Part shown: positions 1 to 8,178 of the stretch, piece after piece
Layout of the letters: each line of letters begins with the position of its first letter
How positions within the stretch are numbered: the first letter of the stretch is position 1
NCBI GenBank assembly: GCA_963726135.1
Contig: CAVSBE010000008.1
Span: 1,984,001-2,048,000, forward strand
Source: Bog-473 sp963726135
Lineage (GTDB): Bacteria; Actinomycetota; Acidimicrobiia; Acidimicrobiales; RAAP-2
Direction of reading: 5' to 3'
DNA length: 64,000 bases
Notes under the pieces: model-generated
Databases searched by the model: none
Told to the model about the DNA's origin: nothing
What the model saw: only the letters and a program-made list of their open reading frames with translations
Translations under genes and position numbers: made by a program

Positions 1-463
1 GGGCCGCCACCGCTTCCATGTCCTCCGTCCAGGCCGCGGCGAGCGAGCCTCCGCAATAGTGCATGGCCAGCGACAAGAGGCCGAACACGCCGCCACTGAT
101 CCACCAGATGGCCAGGCCGGCGGCGTCCGCCGGGTGGCGCGACGCGGTGAGCAGCGACACCCGGGCACCACCCGATCCTCCGGCGATGACGGCCGGCACC
201 ATGTCGAGGTGTTCGAGCAGCGCGGCCAGCGCATCGGCCTGCATCGCGGACTCCGATGGCCCTTCGAAGCACACATCGGACCCACCGCAGTTGGGCCGGT
301 CCCAGATGAGCACCCGGTTGCCCTGGTCGGCCAGGGCGACGGCCAGCTCGCGAACCCCCGGCGACTCCTTGGTGAACCGACCCCCGGGAGTGATCACCCA
401 GGGGCGCCCCGCACCGATCGTCTCATAGGCCAGCGACAGCCCGTTGACCTTCGCTCTCGCCAT
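1..463 (-). CDS. alpha/beta hydrolase (partial, 3' end outside window)
   Basis: The first ~154 residues of an alpha/beta-hydrolase-fold protein; the rest lies beyond the left edge. The start is ATG at 463, preceded by a GAGGAGTGAGG ribosome site. After an N-terminal beta-hairpin the protein shows a TPGGRF oxyanion-type loop, the WDRPNCGGSD strand-turn and the nucleophile elbow GGSGGAR, with Ser as the nucleophile. The catalytic acid and His would be in the missing part. It is the last visible gene of the minus-strand operon starting at the aldehyde dehydrogenase, 45 bp after the acyl-CoA dehydrogenase. Hydrolysis of an ester, lactone or C-C bond in a catabolic route is likely; the substrate is unknown. 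Confidence 0.8.
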   Translation of the reverse strand, partial: MARAKVNGLSLAYETIGAGRPWVITPGGRFTKESPGVRELAVALADQGNRVLIWDRPNCGGSDVCFEGPSESAMQADALAALLEHLDMVPAVIAGGSGGARVSLLTASRHPADAAGLAIWWISGGVFGLLSLAMHYCGGSLAAAWTEDMEAVAA

Positions 464-508
464 GTTCGGAACCTCACTCCTCGCGCCCTCGCGTTCCCTC
501 GGCGCAGA

Positions 509-1795
509 CTATGTGCCGGCGGACCGGCTGCGCGGAACGTCGCGGAACGGGACGTCGCGGTCCAGCGTGCGCTCGCGTGGCATGGAGAGCACCCGCTCGC
601 TGATCACGTTGCGCGCCATCTCCACCGTTCCGCCTCCGATGCTCCCCGCCTGGCGCATGAGGAAGTTGGTCGCACTCATGGAGGCGGCGCTGTCGTCCGT
701 CCATGCCGCCCCCGAGACGCCGGCTGCCTCGAAGGCGAGCGTGGCGATGCGGGCCTGCATGGTGCCTTTGAACAGCCGGCCCACCGCTGCCACCTGATCG
801 GACATGCGTCCCGACCGGATCGTCTCGCTCACCCGCTTCATCAGTTCCTGGCCGACCAGTTCGAGCATGCGCGCCTCTCCGACCAGCTCGCGGACTGCCG
901 GGTCGTCCATGCGGCCGAGCTCGCGGGCGATGCCCAGCACCGCAGCGGTGTCGCTTCTGCCGTGGGTCGTCCCCGCCGGCTCGGTGACGTACGACGACGT
1001 GTACAGCATGCGCTCGTGGAACATCCACCGGGTCCCCACCGTCCAACCGTCGTCGACGTCGCCGACCCGGTCGGAGTCGGGGACGATCACATCGGTCATG
1101 AATTCCTGGCAGAACTCCCGCGAACCGTTGAGCATCTCAATCCGGTGCACCTCGACACCGGGTTGGTGGATCGGCAGCATGAACACGGTGAGCCCGCGGT
1201 GCTTCGGAACGTCCCAGTTGGTCCGCGCCAGGCACAGGCCCCAGTCGGACCACCAGGCACCAGAGGTCCACACCTTCGACCCGTTCAACACCCACTGGTC
1301 CCCGTCGCGCACGGCCGTGGTCAGGGCGCCGGCGACATCCGAACCACCGCTCGGCTCGGACAGGAACTGCATCCAGAGCTCCTCGCCCCGCAGGATGGCG
1401 GGGAGGTGCCGGACCTTCTGCTCCTCGGTGCCGAAGTCGAGGAGGACGGTCGCGCACGGCGACAGAGTCGGCACCTGCAGCCGGGCCGGATACTCGTGAC
1501 CCGCGAGCTCCTCGTTCAGCACCCTCTGGTGCGCCGGCGTCAGGCCCTGGCCGCCGTAGGCACGCGGGAAGCAGATTCCCGCCAGGCCGGCGTCGAAGAG
1601 CATGCGCTGTATCTCCCGCTCGCGTGCGATGCCGGCCAGCTCGGACTCCTCGTCCCCCGTCCCGTGCCAGATCACGTGGTCCGGCGCGACCTGCCGAAGG
1701 TTGGCCCGGATGAAGTCCCGCGCCCGGTGCCGGAAGCTTTCGAGGTCCTCCACCTCGTCGGTGCCCTCCACCCGCTCGGTCCGCAACGCGCTCAC
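509..1795 (-). CDS. acyl-CoA dehydrogenase (FadE-like), probable subunit of a heteromeric enzyme
   Basis: A 428-residue acyl-CoA dehydrogenase. The N-terminal helical domain is followed by the FAD-contacting stretch 'SEPSGGSDVAG' and 'KVWTSGAWWSDW' in the middle beta domain, then a C-terminal helical domain. The usual '.EGT' catalytic loop reads 'GGGTVEM', so Glu is missing from the position used by medium-chain enzymes. The GTG start overlaps the TGA of the upstream dehydrogenase (GTGA), so the two are translationally coupled. Adjacent unequal FadE genes are typical of actinobacterial alpha2beta2 acyl-CoA dehydrogenases of steroid side-chain degradation (ChsE1-ChsE2 type). Heteromer formation here is inferred. 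Confidence 0.9.
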   Translation of the reverse strand: MSALRTERVEGTDEVEDLESFRHRARDFIRANLRQVAPDHVIWHGTGDEESELAGIAREREIQRMLFDAGLAGICFPRAYGGQGLTPAHQRVLNEELAGHEYPARLQVPTLSPCATVLLDFGTEEQKVRHLPAILRGEELWMQFLSEPSGGSDVAGALTTAVRDGDQWVLNGSKVWTSGAWWSDWGLCLARTNWDVPKHRGLTVFMLPIHQPGVEVHRIEMLNGSREFCQEFMTDVIVPDSDRVGDVDDGWTVGTRWMFHERMLYTSSYVTEPAGTTHGRSDTAAVLGIARELGRMDDPAVRELVGEARMLELVGQELMKRVSETIRSGRMSDQVAAVGRLFKGTMQARIATLAFEAAGVSGAAWTDDSAASMSATNFLMRQAGSIGGGTVEMARNVISERVLSMPRERTLDRDVPFRDVPRSRSAGT

Positions 1796-2925
1796 GCCGC
1801 CTCCCCATCGCGATCGCCCAGCATCGCCGCGAGGCGCTGGCGATGCTCGGCCGGCGTCCCGGCCAAGGCGCGGTCAACCGCGAATCGCCGCAGGTACAGG
1901 TGGAGGTCGTGCTCGAAGGTGACGCCGATGCCCCCGTGCATCTGCACGCAGTCCTGCAAGAGCTCGGTGCCGTACTGGCCGATGTACGCCTTGGCGGCGC
2001 TCAGCAGCTCTGCCGCATGCGCCGCGCCCTCCTCGACGGCGACACAGGCGGCGTCGCCGATCGCGTGACTCGCCTCGAGCCACATCAACATGTCGGCGAA
2101 CCGGTGCTTGAGCGCCTGGTACGACGCCAGGGGCCGCCCGAAGGAGTACCGGTCGAAGGCCCATTCGACCGTCATGTCGAATCCGGTCTGCATCGCCCCG
2201 ACCGACTCCGCGTTGAGCATCACCAACGAGTTCTGGAGCTGGCCGTCCACGTCGGCCGCCGCCCCACCCAGGGGCCCGACGACAGTGGCCGAGGCGGGGA
2301 GGGCGGCGTCGTCGAACGTGACGATGCCGAAGCGGCGGGTCACGTCGGCGGTCTGCATGGCGGCGCGGCTGACGCCGGGCGTCGCCGCCGGGACGAGCAC
2401 CTGGGTGACTCCGGCATCGTGGCCACACGTGACGAGGAAGTGGCCCGCCTGTTGGCTCGATTCCACCACGCGGGCCTCGCCGCGCAGGACGATGCCGGGC
2501 CCCTCGCTGCGGGCCTGCACCGTCGGCCGCCACCCGTCGGGTCCCACGACCGGGGCGCACCACGACGCGATTCCCTCCCCGGACAGCAGGCCGGCCAGCA
2601 CGTCGGGGGCGGCACCGTGCGCGCTGAGGGTTGCCGCGACCACATTGACGGCGAGGAGCGGTCCGGGCGCGGCGTGGCGGCCGAACTCGTACGCGACGAG
2701 ACTGAGGTCGACCAGCCCGGCACCGCTGATCGTCCCGCCGCCGTGCGCCTCGCTCACCAGCAACGACGTCCACCCGAGCTCGGCGCCGCGCCGCCAGTAG
2801 GCCCGGTCGAATCCGGCCGGGTCACCGCGCAGGGCGCGGAGCGCGTCGGGCGGCACCTGCTCCACCAGGAAGCGGGCGGTGGTTTCGCGGAAGAACTCCT
2901 GATCGTCGCTCAGACCGAGCAGCAT
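1792..2925 (-). CDS. acyl-CoA dehydrogenase, probable partner subunit
   Basis: A 377-residue acyl-CoA dehydrogenase beginning MLLGLSDDQEFFRETTARF (ATG at 2925; the open frame extends further upstream, but homology begins here). The C-terminal domain has 'QMHGGIGVTFEHDLHLYLRR', the signature of FadE27/FadE28-like subunits, and the protein is shorter than typical homotetrameric enzymes. Its TGA is shared with the GTG of the next dehydrogenase. It most likely forms one flavoenzyme with that partner and oxidises an acyl-CoA to an enoyl-CoA. The ribosome site is weak (AGGTGGGG). It follows the amidohydrolase by 88 bp in the same operon. Confidence 0.9.
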   Translation of the reverse strand: MLLGLSDDQEFFRETTARFLVEQVPPDALRALRGDPAGFDRAYWRRGAELGWTSLLVSEAHGGGTISGAGLVDLSLVAYEFGRHAAPGPLLAVNVVAATLSAHGAAPDVLAGLLSGEGIASWCAPVVGPDGWRPTVQARSEGPGIVLRGEARVVESSQQAGHFLVTCGHDAGVTQVLVPAATPGVSRAAMQTADVTRRFGIVTFDDAALPASATVVGPLGGAAADVDGQLQNSLVMLNAESVGAMQTGFDMTVEWAFDRYSFGRPLASYQALKHRFADMLMWLEASHAIGDAACVAVEEGAAHAAELLSAAKAYIGQYGTELLQDCVQMHGGIGVTFEHDLHLYLRRFAVDRALAGTPAEHRQRLAAMLGDRDGEAA

Positions 2926-3013
2926 GGGGTCCCCACCTGACGGCCGGCCTCCGCGTGCGTGGATCGCATGGCGGCGAGTGTGTCGTGCATCATCCTGGCG
3001 GCGCAATTTCGGG

Positions 3014-4285
3014 TCAGACGGAGGCGACGACACCGATGCCGGCGGCCTCGTTCCGCTCGCGCCACTTCTCACGCGACATGCGCGTGACGTCGACGTCCCG
3101 TGCGGTGGCCCGCAGGCTGCCGACGGTCGCCTGCCCCTCGCGCGTGTGGGCGAACGGGTCCCAGCCGTAGAACCGGCAGGCATTCCCCCACGTGATCTTG
3201 TGGATCTCCGCGTCGCTGACCCCGGCGTCCTGGAACTCCTTCCAGGAGAACTCGGGCGACTCGGGCCAGGTGGTGTCGGTGTGCGGGTAGTCGCACTCCC
3301 AGGCGATGTTGTCGAGGCCGATGCGGTCCCGCAGCAGGAGGCCGGAGGGGTCGGTGATGTAACAGGCCAGGATGTGGTCGCGGAAGACCTCCGAGGGAAG
3401 CTTGCCGCCGAAGTCACCGTGCAGCCATTCCTGGTTGTGGAAGTGGCGGTCGATGCGGTCGAAGTAGAAGGGGATCCAGCCGATCCCGCCCTCGGACAGG
3501 GCGACCTTGAGGTCCGGGAACCGTCGCAGCGTGGGGCCGAACAGGAGATCCTGCGCGGTGATGGCGCTGATCTGACAGGCCAGGACCATAAGGTGGTCGA
3601 CCGGCGCCTCCTCAGGCCGCTTGATGACCTGGAACCCGGCACCGATGTGGAGGGAGAGCACCATGTTCTCCTCGCTCAGCGCGGCGAACATCGGGTCCCA
3701 GTAGCCCGAGAGGAAGCTCGGGAACCCCTGCACGTGCGGCGTCTCGAGGAAGCTGATCGACCGGCAGCCCTTCTTGGCGATGCGGCGCACCTCGGCCACG
3801 GCCGCGTCGACGTCCCACATGGGGACGATCCCGAGCGGGATGAATCGGCCCGGATAGGCGCCGCACCACTCGTCGATGGCCCAGTCGTTGTACGCCTGGA
3901 GCATGACGAGGGCGACCTCCTTGTCGCGTGACTCGGCGAAGGTCCGCGCGTTCCACCCGGCCATCGTCGGGAAGCACATGGAGCCGAGCACGCCGTTGGC
4001 GTTCATGTCCCGCACGCGCTCGTGCACGTCGAAGCATCCGGGCCGGAGCTCGGTGTAGGTGCCCGGATTGAAGCCCCACTCCTCGGACGGCCAGCCCACC
4101 GTGGCGGCCATGCCGAACGACGTACTGGTCCTCTCGCCCTGGAAGACCCACTGGTCGACACCTCCATCGTGGACAACCCTCGGCGCGTCGCTGAGCCACT
4201 TCTTGGGCACGTGGTTCTCGAACATGTCCGGGGGCTCGATCATGTGGTCGTCGATGCTGACCAAAATCATGTCGTCGAGGTTCAT
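3014..4285 (-). CDS. amidohydrolase family protein (amidohydrolase_2 type)
   Basis: A 423-residue TIM-barrel metal hydrolase of the COG2159 type. It starts MNLDDMILVSIDDHMIEP (ATG at 4285, ribosome site GGAGAGGAG 8 nt before). Strand 1 carries 'DDH' in place of HxH, 'SLHIGAG' supplies the middle His, and 'WECDYPHTDTTWP' the C-terminal Asp and His. The family contains hydrolases and non-oxidative decarboxylases such as ACMSD, and many actinobacterial members sit in aromatic or steroid catabolic clusters. It is one of four such paralogues in this window. It lies between the P450 and acyl-CoA dehydrogenase genes of one operon. The actual reaction is not predictable. Confidence 0.88.
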   Translation of the reverse strand: MNLDDMILVSIDDHMIEPPDMFENHVPKKWLSDAPRVVHDGGVDQWVFQGERTSTSFGMAATVGWPSEEWGFNPGTYTELRPGCFDVHERVRDMNANGVLGSMCFPTMAGWNARTFAESRDKEVALVMLQAYNDWAIDEWCGAYPGRFIPLGIVPMWDVDAAVAEVRRIAKKGCRSISFLETPHVQGFPSFLSGYWDPMFAALSEENMVLSLHIGAGFQVIKRPEEAPVDHLMVLACQISAITAQDLLFGPTLRRFPDLKVALSEGGIGWIPFYFDRIDRHFHNQEWLHGDFGGKLPSEVFRDHILACYITDPSGLLLRDRIGLDNIAWECDYPHTDTTWPESPEFSWKEFQDAGVSDAEIHKITWGNACRFYGWDPFAHTREGQATVGSLRATARDVDVTRMSREKWRERNEAAGIGVVASV

Positions 4286-4328
4286 AGCGTGCTCCTCTCC
4301 TGCTGATCCTGGGACCGCGCGGGCCGAC

Positions 4329-5534
4329 TCACGACGTCGTGGTTCGCACCGGGAGAGTCTCCCAACCCCGCACCGTCGAGGCGTGGGCGCGCTGGGCCCT
4401 GTCGTAGTCGACCTCCCAATCGGGGAAGCGACGCAGCACCTCGCCGAGCGCGATCCGGCCCTCCAGCCGCGCCAGTGCGGCGCCCAGGCAGAGGTGGATG
4501 CCGTAGCCGAAGGAGAGGTGCCGGCCGACGTCACGGTGGATGTCGAAGCTGTCCCCGTCCGGGTAGTGGCGCTCGTCGCGGTTGGCCGAGCCATTGAGGA
4601 TGACCATGATGCTGCCCTCGGGCACCTTCTGGCCGTGGAGCTCGACGTCATGCTGGACGTAACGGGCCTGCACGGGCGAAGGCGCCTCGTATCGCAGGAG
4701 CTCCTCAATGGCGTTTGGGATGAGCGAGGAGTCCGCCGCCAGCTCGCGACGCTGGTCGGGGTGGCGGCCCAGGACCTCCCCGGTGAAGCCGATGAGCCGA
4801 GCCGTCGTCTCGTTCCCCGCCCCCGCCAACAGTCCGACGTAGGTGAGGATCTCGTCGTGCGCCAGGGTGCGCGTCGTCCCCGTCTCGTCTTCGAACTCGG
4901 CGTTGATCAGCTCGGTCATGAGGTCGTCCGAAGGGTGTTCGGCGCGCCACGTGATGTAGTCGGAGAACACCTGCGCCGACTCGACGGCGTCGTAGTCCGA
5001 TTCCGGCTCGGTGCCCTCCTCGAGGCGCAAGCTCTCGTCGAGTTGCTCGCGAATCGCGACCTGGTCCTGCTCGGGGATGCCGAGCAGCATGCCGATGACC
5101 CGCATGGGCATGAACTTTCCCAGGTCCTCAATGAAGTCGAAGCCGCCGCCGCCGACGAGCGGGTCAAGGACCTCGGCGCAGAAGGCACGCACGCTGGGCT
5201 CGAGTGCCAGCATCTTCTTGGGCGTGAAGACCCGCGAGAGCAGCGAGCGGTGGCCGCTGTGCACCGGCGGATCCTCCATGAGGATCACGCCCGACGGGAT
5301 CTCGACGTTGGCCCGGATCATCTCGAGGATGGAGCCGCGGCCGGAGCGGTAGGTGTCCCAGTCGAGCATCACCGCCTCGACGTCGGCCCAACGGCTCAGC
5401 GCGAAGAACTCGTACTTCTCGTTCCAGTAGAGCGGCGCCTCGTCGCGCATCCGTCTCCACAGCGGGTACGGGTCGGCATCGATGTCGAAGTCGTACGGGT
5501 CGTAGTAGATCTCCGGGTCCGTGGCCGCAGTCAT
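4329..5534 (-). CDS. cytochrome P450
   Basis: A 401-residue soluble bacterial P450. The start is ATG at 5534 (MTAATDPEIYYDPYDFDI), 20 bp after the aldehyde dehydrogenase stop. Visible landmarks are the I-helix AGAGNETTARL, the ExxR helix 'EELLRYEAP' and the haem loop FGYGIHLCLGAALARLEGR with the Cys thiolate ligand. It is close in sequence to the P450 at 35.2 kb; both end in 'TVRGWETLP'. No ferredoxin or reductase gene is adjacent. The nearest ferredoxin is at 46.4 kb. In this operon it probably hydroxylates the substrate whose alcohol or aldehyde is oxidised by the neighbouring dehydrogenase. Confidence 0.93.
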   Translation of the reverse strand: MTAATDPEIYYDPYDFDIDADPYPLWRRMRDEAPLYWNEKYEFFALSRWADVEAVMLDWDTYRSGRGSILEMIRANVEIPSGVILMEDPPVHSGHRSLLSRVFTPKKMLALEPSVRAFCAEVLDPLVGGGGFDFIEDLGKFMPMRVIGMLLGIPEQDQVAIREQLDESLRLEEGTEPESDYDAVESAQVFSDYITWRAEHPSDDLMTELINAEFEDETGTTRTLAHDEILTYVGLLAGAGNETTARLIGFTGEVLGRHPDQRRELAADSSLIPNAIEELLRYEAPSPVQARYVQHDVELHGQKVPEGSIMVILNGSANRDERHYPDGDSFDIHRDVGRHLSFGYGIHLCLGAALARLEGRIALGEVLRRFPDWEVDYDRAQRAHASTVRGWETLPVRTTTS

Positions 5535-5554
5535 GAGCTGTACCCCTGTGGCAC

Positions 5555-7042
5555 CTAGGCCGCCGGCCAGGCCAACGACTTGACTTCGAGATACTGCTCG
5601 AACCCGGCCACACCGTTCTGACGCCCGATGCCACTGTGCTTGTAGCCCCCGAAAGGCAGGTCCGGCCCGTAGGGGGCGCCGCCGTTGATGCTGAGTCCGC
5701 CTGTGCGGACGCGCCGGGCCACGGCGAGCGAGTGGTCGACCGACGCCGAGAAGACGCCGCCCGACAGCCCGTACTTGGAGTCGTTGGCGATGCGAACCGC
5801 GTCGTCCTCGTCCTCGAAGGGGATGACGACCAGCACCGGGCCGAAGATCTCCTGCTGGGCGATGGTCATTGAGTTGTCGACGTCGGTGAAGAGCGTCGGC
5901 TCTACCCACCAGCCTCTGGCGAACTCGTCGCCTGAGGGGCGGCCGCCTCCCACGGCCAGCGTGGCGCCCTCGGCCTTTCCCTTCTCAATCAGGCCGAGGA
6001 CACGCTCACGCTGCTTGGCAGAGATCACCGGGCCCATGATCACGTCGGGCCGCTGAGGGTCGCCATAGGGCACGGCGGCGAAGAGACCCGTGAGCATCTC
6101 GACGCCTTCGTCATAACGGGAACGGGGCAGGAGCATCCGGGTCTGGATGGCGCAACCCTGCCCGGCGTGGAAGCAGGCGCCCATGCCCATCAGCGTGGCG
6201 AAGCCGAGGTCGGCATCCTCCAGAACGATCGTCGCCGACTTGCCGCCCAGCTCGAGGAAGCTGCGCTTCATGGTGGCGGCGCCCTTCTCCATGATGCGCT
6301 GCCCCACGGCGGTCGAGCCGGTGAACGAGATCATGTCGACCTTGGGCGAGAGCGTGAGCTCCTCGCCGATGAGGTGATCAGATGAGGTCACGACGTTGAC
6401 GACGCCCGCCGGGATATCGGTCTTCTCGGCGATCAGGCGGCCCAGGAAGGTGGCGTTCCACGGCGTGTCCGGCGCCGGCTTCAGCACCACGGTGTTGCCA
6501 GTGGCCAGGGCCTGCCCCAGCTTGTGCGAGGTCACCTCGAAGGGGAAGTTCCACGGCACGATGGCGCCCACGACGCCCACGGGCTCGCGCCAGATCCGCC
6601 GCGAGTCGACCGAACCCTGGATGTTGGTGGCGTCCGGCAGCACGGTCTCCCACTCGTACTCCTCGATGAGCTTGGCCGGCCAGGCCAGCGCCTCGGAGAG
6701 CGGGGCGTCGAGCTGGGGACCGTTCGTCGTCATGCGGGGGCAGCCGACCTCGAGGATCAACTGCTCGCGCAGCTCCTCCTGTTCGGCCTGGAGTGCCTCG
6801 TGCAGCTGTTCGAGACAACGCTTGCGGAAGGCATGGTTCGTCGACCAGTCAGTCTCGTCGAAAGCGAGTCTGGCGGCATCGATGGCCCGGTGCATCTCGG
6901 CCGTCGACGCATCGGCCACCTGTCCGATCACCTCTTCGGTTGCCGGGTTGATGTTGTCGAAGGTTCGTCCCGTGTCGGCATCGACCAACTTTCCGTCGAC
7001 GAGCATCCTCGATTCCGGGTTGACCTTCACTGCCTCGGCCAC
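5555..7042 (-). CDS. aldehyde dehydrogenase (NAD(P)-dependent)
   Basis: A 495-residue ALDH-superfamily enzyme. It has the cofactor-domain stretch 'GAIVPWNFPFEVT', the catalytic Glu in 'FLELGGKSATIVLEDAD' and the nucleophilic Cys in 'GQGCAIQTRML', and it ends with a normal oligomerisation tail. The start chosen is GTG at 7042, six bases after AGGAAG. In-frame ATGs upstream (up to 7120) lack a ribosome site and would add an unconserved tail. It heads the minus-strand operon that continues with P450, amidohydrolase and two acyl-CoA dehydrogenases. It probably oxidises an aldehyde made in this pathway to the acid. Confidence 0.93.
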   Translation of the reverse strand: MAEAVKVNPESRMLVDGKLVDADTGRTFDNINPATEEVIGQVADASTAEMHRAIDAARLAFDETDWSTNHAFRKRCLEQLHEALQAEQEELREQLILEVGCPRMTTNGPQLDAPLSEALAWPAKLIEEYEWETVLPDATNIQGSVDSRRIWREPVGVVGAIVPWNFPFEVTSHKLGQALATGNTVVLKPAPDTPWNATFLGRLIAEKTDIPAGVVNVVTSSDHLIGEELTLSPKVDMISFTGSTAVGQRIMEKGAATMKRSFLELGGKSATIVLEDADLGFATLMGMGACFHAGQGCAIQTRMLLPRSRYDEGVEMLTGLFAAVPYGDPQRPDVIMGPVISAKQRERVLGLIEKGKAEGATLAVGGGRPSGDEFARGWWVEPTLFTDVDNSMTIAQQEIFGPVLVVIPFEDEDDAVRIANDSKYGLSGGVFSASVDHSLAVARRVRTGGLSINGGAPYGPDLPFGGYKHSGIGRQNGVAGFEQYLEVKSLAWPAA

Positions 7043-7143
7043 GACACTCTTCCTCTCGTCTCCAACCATGCACATGGCGACGGCCTGGCGCGTCGGTCGC
7101 AGCACGGAACGCAGGCACATTCGCCGGGATACCCCAGGTCGGG

Positions 7144-7192
7144 AGGGTATCTGACTTTGACGTCGTCGTCAAAAATCCCGGTAGGATACCCC
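7144..7192. promoter_or_regulatory. divergent promoter with palindromic operator between aldehyde dehydrogenase and thioesterase
   Basis: The palindrome TTGACGTCGTCGTCAA (7157-7172) supplies a TTGACG -35 box on each strand. On the minus strand it is followed after 17 bp by TACCCT (7149-7144); on the plus strand by TAGGAT (7182-7187) after 19 bp. Three GGATACCC-type half-sites (7127-7135, 7145-7151 inverted, 7184-7192) surround it. A protein bound at the centre would cover both -35 boxes. Similar sites occur at 10030, 14275 and 18444. The regulator is not identified. Confidence 0.6.
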
Positions 7193-7272
7193 TGCTTCCG
7201 GGGTTGCAGAGCTGTCTCGCCCATGATCCGGGATGCGTCGGGCCGACCGGCCCCGGCGAAGGAAGGAAGACC

Positions 7273-7311
7273 ATGAAGCTCGACGGCGCCGTGCGCTGTC
7301 CTCCAAAGTAG
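7273..7311 (+). CDS. 12-codon leader ORF or gene-start remnant
   Basis: A very short open frame encoding MKLDGAVRCPPK. It follows a strong ribosome site (GGAAGGAAGACC) and ends in TAG six bases before the thioesterase ATG. The first residues resemble the usual opening of an SDR gene (MKLDGK.A), so it may be a remnant. The spacing also fits a leader peptide that couples ribosomes to the thioesterase, whose own ribosome site is poor. There is no direct evidence of translation. Confidence 0.3.
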   Translation: MKLDGAVRCPPK

Positions 7312-7316
7312 GGCCG

Positions 7317-8147
7317 ATGTTCACCATTGACGCGCTCCTCCAGGCCCTGTCCCTCGAGCCGGCCGGCGCCGATCGCTATCGCGCCACCAATCTCCGGTCC
7401 GACCACGGCGTCGTCTTCGGTGGGCAGCTCCTGGCTCAATCCGTGATGGCGGGGTTGGCCGACCAGGACGGCAAAACGGTCAAGACCATCCACACCGTCT
7501 TTGCTCGGGGCGCGTCACCGGAGGCCCCACTCGACATTGCGGTCGAGCGCATGCACAGCGGCCGGTCCGTTGCCAGCAGCACGGTCACCATCAGCCAGGG
7601 CGACCGGTTGTGCACCCGCTCGCTCGTCCTGCTCAGCGCGGCGGAAGACGACGTGATCCGGCACGCAGACAGGCCCAGCCTGCCGTCGAGCCCGGAAGAA
7701 GATGCCGGGGAGATCCGTCGTGCCGGAGATTGGGAGCTCTGTGTGGTGGGTGGGGTCGATCTCAACGATCCCGAGCAGGTGGGACCGCCCGAGCTCGACG
7801 TCTGGGTCCGCTTCGTGGGGGCACCCGACGACGACGCCATCGACCAGTCACTCGTCTCCTACTCGACGGACGGCTTCCTGATCGGGACGGCCATGCGGCC
7901 CCACGCGGGCGTGGGCCAGGCGCAGGCCCACCAGACGCTCTCGACCGGGGTGCTGAGCCACACCATGACATTTCATGAGCCGTGTCCCGCCTCCCAGTGG
8001 CACCTGCTCTCACACTGGAGCCCCTACGCCGGTCACGGTCGCAGCTACGGGCGGGGTGACATCTTCCGGACCGACGGACAGCTTGCGGCGTCATTCGTCC
8101 AAGACGCCATGATCCGCGCCCGGTCCGGCGGAGCCGGCGCGCTCTGA
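7317..8147 (+). CDS. acyl-CoA thioesterase, TesB-like (double hotdog)
   Basis: A 276-residue acyl-CoA thioesterase of the TesB/ACOT8 family, starting MFTIDALLQALSLEP. The first hotdog has 'HGVVFGGQLLAQS' and the second has 'TMTFHEPCPASQWHLL' and 'GHGRSYGRGDIF', and the length is normal. In E. coli TesB the catalytic Asp lies in 'DHSMWFH'; here the matching segment reads 'LSHTMTFHE', so Asp appears replaced by Ser. It is transcribed away from the aldehyde dehydrogenase operon and convergent with the esterase. It would release free acids and CoA from pathway intermediates, if active. Confidence 0.85.
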   Translation: MFTIDALLQALSLEPAGADRYRATNLRSDHGVVFGGQLLAQSVMAGLADQDGKTVKTIHTVFARGASPEAPLDIAVERMHSGRSVASSTVTISQGDRLCTRSLVLLSAAEDDVIRHADRPSLPSSPEEDAGEIRRAGDWELCVVGGVDLNDPEQVGPPELDVWVRFVGAPDDDAIDQSLVSYSTDGFLIGTAMRPHAGVGQAQAHQTLSTGVLSHTMTFHEPCPASQWHLLSHWSPYAGHGRSYGRGDIFRTDGQLAASFVQDAMIRARSGGAGAL

Positions 8148-8178
8148 GCTGTCGGAGCGACGGGCGGGCGACGGCGCG

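Noticed and set aside
59..2068. Long plus-strand open frame opposite the acyl-CoA dehydrogenases
   Set aside because: Arg/His/Pro-rich translation with no recognisable family; it mirrors genuine minus-strand genes and results from high G+C at third codon positions.
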